Origin: URNF01 sp045543675
GTDB lineage: Bacteria; Bacillota; Clostridia; Oscillospirales; Acutalibacteraceae
Direction: 5' to 3'
NCBI GenBank assembly: GCA_045543675.1
Contig: JAZPXM010000214.1
Span: forward strand, 1 to 9,366
DNA: 9,366 bases
This document shows, piece after piece, positions 7,843 through 9,366 of this stretch; positions within the stretch are counted from its first letter, which is position 1, and each line of letters starts with the position of its first letter. The notes beneath the pieces are model-generated. The model had not been told where the DNA came from. It ran no database searches and saw nothing but the letters and a program-made list of their open reading frames with translations. Both the position numbers and the translations under genes were made by a program.

Positions 7843-9366
7843 GGATTAGCCCCCTCCTTCTTGGAATTCTCTAACGCTTTCATCAGATCGTCATACCCTT
7901 TCATAGAGTAGATCTTCAGCATATTGCCGTCCTCATCACAGAAACCGAACTCTTCCAATTTGCGGATAAGTTCACGGTTGGTGATAAGGGTGGCACGGTC
8001 GATTTTTTCAACCAGATTTTCGTGGTCAACGACCACGCTGTTCCAAACGTCACTGGTCTGACGTTCGATCATATAGTTAGCAGGATGATAGGTGATTTCT
8101 TTCTGGTGCTCCCACTGTTCCATAATGATCGCCTTATCTTCCTCGCTGTAAGACAACTGCGAGAATGCGGTAAGGTTACCGGTGTTCCAACGGTATTCTG
8201 TACCGTAGGTGCTCTGCATCATATAGGAATATTTCACCTGTGTATCGGTGCCCAGCCACCATTTTAAGAACTGCCATGCTTCGTCGGGGCGAGTAGTGTT
8301 ATTAAACACCATACACGCAGAACCCGCCGCAGGCTGATAACGGTAGATAGAGCCGTCTTCCTGCTTGGTACCGGGTGCCAAAGCGATAGCCCATTTACCC
8401 GCCAATTCAGGCGCCGCCATCTGCAACTGAATATAGGTACCGAAAGTAGCCACACCAAGCGGAATTTCGCCGTAGCGGAAACTGTTGTAGAAACTGGGAA
8501 CGGCACTGTTCATACCGTAGATTTCATACAACTCGGTCATTTCGGTCATCGCGTCCAAATACTCGTCGGTATCAAACGCTGCTGCCGAACCGTCATCGGT
8601 CACGAAACTAGCGTTATTCTGGGTGATGAAAGGATTGGTCAGCGCAAAGCCTTTATATGCCGCATTAACAGACAGCGGAATGTAGAAGTTCATATTGTAC
8701 CGCAGTAAGGTGGGCATCATATATTTCACGTCATCCCACGTCTGCGGAACCGAAAGTCCCAACGAATCCAGAATGTCCTTACGATAGAACAACACGTAGA
8801 AATCCTGCGTTTCTGCGGCGCCGTATACACCGCCGTTGAAAGTACAAGGCACTAATGCCTGTAAATTGTAATGCTCGTTGTAGAATTCCATAAAATCGGG
8901 GTAATCGAGCAAGTTCTTCGCCGCACCACGCACCGCAAAGTTAAACGGCGTACCGATACCTGCGCTGAGAACAACGTCGGGGTTGGTTTTCGTGGCGTTA
9001 GCAAGCACCAGTTTTTGTTCACTGGGCATAATAGACAACTGAATGCTGGTGCCGTTTACAGAGTTGTAGTCAGAGTCAACGATCTGCTGTAACACCTGCA
9101 CGTACGGAACCGAACGGTTGATCCACACGGTAAGTTCGGTGCTCTTTTCCGCGCCGGTTGCCGTGTAGCTGCCTTCTGCCGCATCAGCGGAGAAAGACCA
9201 TACAAACGATTTAACGGATTCCGCTAAATTCTTGAACACATTGCTGTTGGCAGGTGCCATTTTTTCGGTGTCACCGACGTAGAAACGGTCAACCGCCATC
9301 GGCATGCTGTTCAGGCTTCCGTGAACGCTACCGAGATACTTCCTTGCAGAGTTATCACCCTGGCTG
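7839..9366 (-). CDS. Extracellular solute-binding protein of a CUT1 sugar ABC transporter, 5'-partial
   Basis: Substrate-capturing component of a carbohydrate ABC importer, expected outside the membrane. The reading frame has no stop up to the right edge of the window (508 residues visible), so the Met at 9305 is an internal residue and not the start; signal peptide and start codon lie outside. A typical family-1 binding-protein fold seems to begin only at visible residue ~75 (TELTVWINRSVPYV), followed by NPDVVLSAG (~128), the hinge-region stretch YGAAETQDFYVLFYRKDIL (~181), PQTWDDV (~207) and the late RPDEAWQFLKWW motif (~359), which is characteristic of sugar-binding proteins. The ~74 residues before it, plus whatever lies upstream, form an extra N-terminal region I do not recognise. 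The TGA stop overlaps the next gene's GTG start. Type I sugar-binding protein is a confident call; the substrate is unknown. Confidence 0.88.
   Translation of the reverse strand, partial: SQGDNSARKYLGSVHGSLNSMPMAVDRFYVGDTEKMAPANSNVFKNLAESVKSFVWSFSADAAEGSYTATGAEKSTELTVWINRSVPYVQVLQQIVDSDYNSVNGTSIQLSIMPSEQKLVLANATKTNPDVVLSAGIGTPFNFAVRGAAKNLLDYPDFMEFYNEHYNLQALVPCTFNGGVYGAAETQDFYVLFYRKDILDSLGLSVPQTWDDVKYMMPTLLRYNMNFYIPLSVNAAYKGFALTNPFITQNNASFVTDDGSAAAFDTDEYLDAMTEMTELYEIYGMNSAVPSFYNSFRYGEIPLGVATFGTYIQLQMAAPELAGKWAIALAPGTKQEDGSIYRYQPAAGSACMVFNNTTRPDEAWQFLKWWLGTDTQVKYSYMMQSTYGTEYRWNTGNLTAFSQLSYSEEDKAIIMEQWEHQKEITYHPANYMIERQTSDVWNSVVVDHENLVEKIDRATLITNRELIRKLEEFGFCDEDGNMLKIYSMKGYDDLMKALENSKKEGANP
7853..7859 (-). 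promoter_or_regulatory. Shine-Dalgarno for the first MalF-type permease
   Basis: AAGGAGG lies within the final codons of the binding-protein gene, 10 nt before the GTG at 7842. It supports that non-ATG start, whose GTGA overlaps the binding-protein stop. Confidence 0.75.

Noticed and set aside
9303..9305. ATG at 9305 as the start of the binding protein
   Set aside because: The frame is open upstream to the edge, no Shine-Dalgarno precedes it, and the following residues are not a signal peptide, so this Met is internal.

Overview
The window is one uninterrupted minus-strand gene cluster, read here from right to left. Base composition is roughly balanced. Nearly every gene has a strong GGAGG-type Shine-Dalgarno sequence. 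The protein families point to a Firmicute, probably a gut- or rumen-type Clostridia lineage; that is inference from gene style, and no taxonomic marker is present.

In transcription order the genes are: (1) a carbohydrate ABC transporter solute-binding protein whose N-terminus lies beyond the right edge (7839-9366); (2) a MalF/UgpA-type CUT1 permease (6919-7842); (3) a MalG/UgpE-type CUT1 permease (6005-6907); (4) a large secreted/membrane protein with a signal peptide, an NHL-type beta-propeller, a short TPR-like stretch, a membrane anchor and a C-terminal YIP1-like multi-pass domain (3923-5989); (5) a membrane-anchored DUF5696-type protein that looks like a glycoside-hydrolase-like barrel with flanking beta domains (1639-3939); (6) a second MalF-type permease (753-1634); (7) a second MalG-type permease (22-753), which ends before the expected last membrane helix and may be frameshifted.

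Genes are separated by 15 nt or less, or overlap by 1 to 17 nt. No promoter, terminator, RNA gene, repeat array, mobile element or gene-free stretch above about 20 nt is present. The natural reading is one polycistronic mRNA starting beyond the right edge, with translational coupling at most junctions.

The set looks like a complex glycan capture-and-import locus. One binding protein and two heterodimeric permease pairs surround two large surface-exposed proteins that are not part of a standard CUT1 importer. No ATPase gene is in the window, consistent with (but not proof of) the shared MsmX-type ATPase that many Firmicute CUT1 importers use. The substrate cannot be read from the sequence. The least explained parts are the propeller-YIP1 protein and the DUF5696 protein, and why they sit between two permease pairs.
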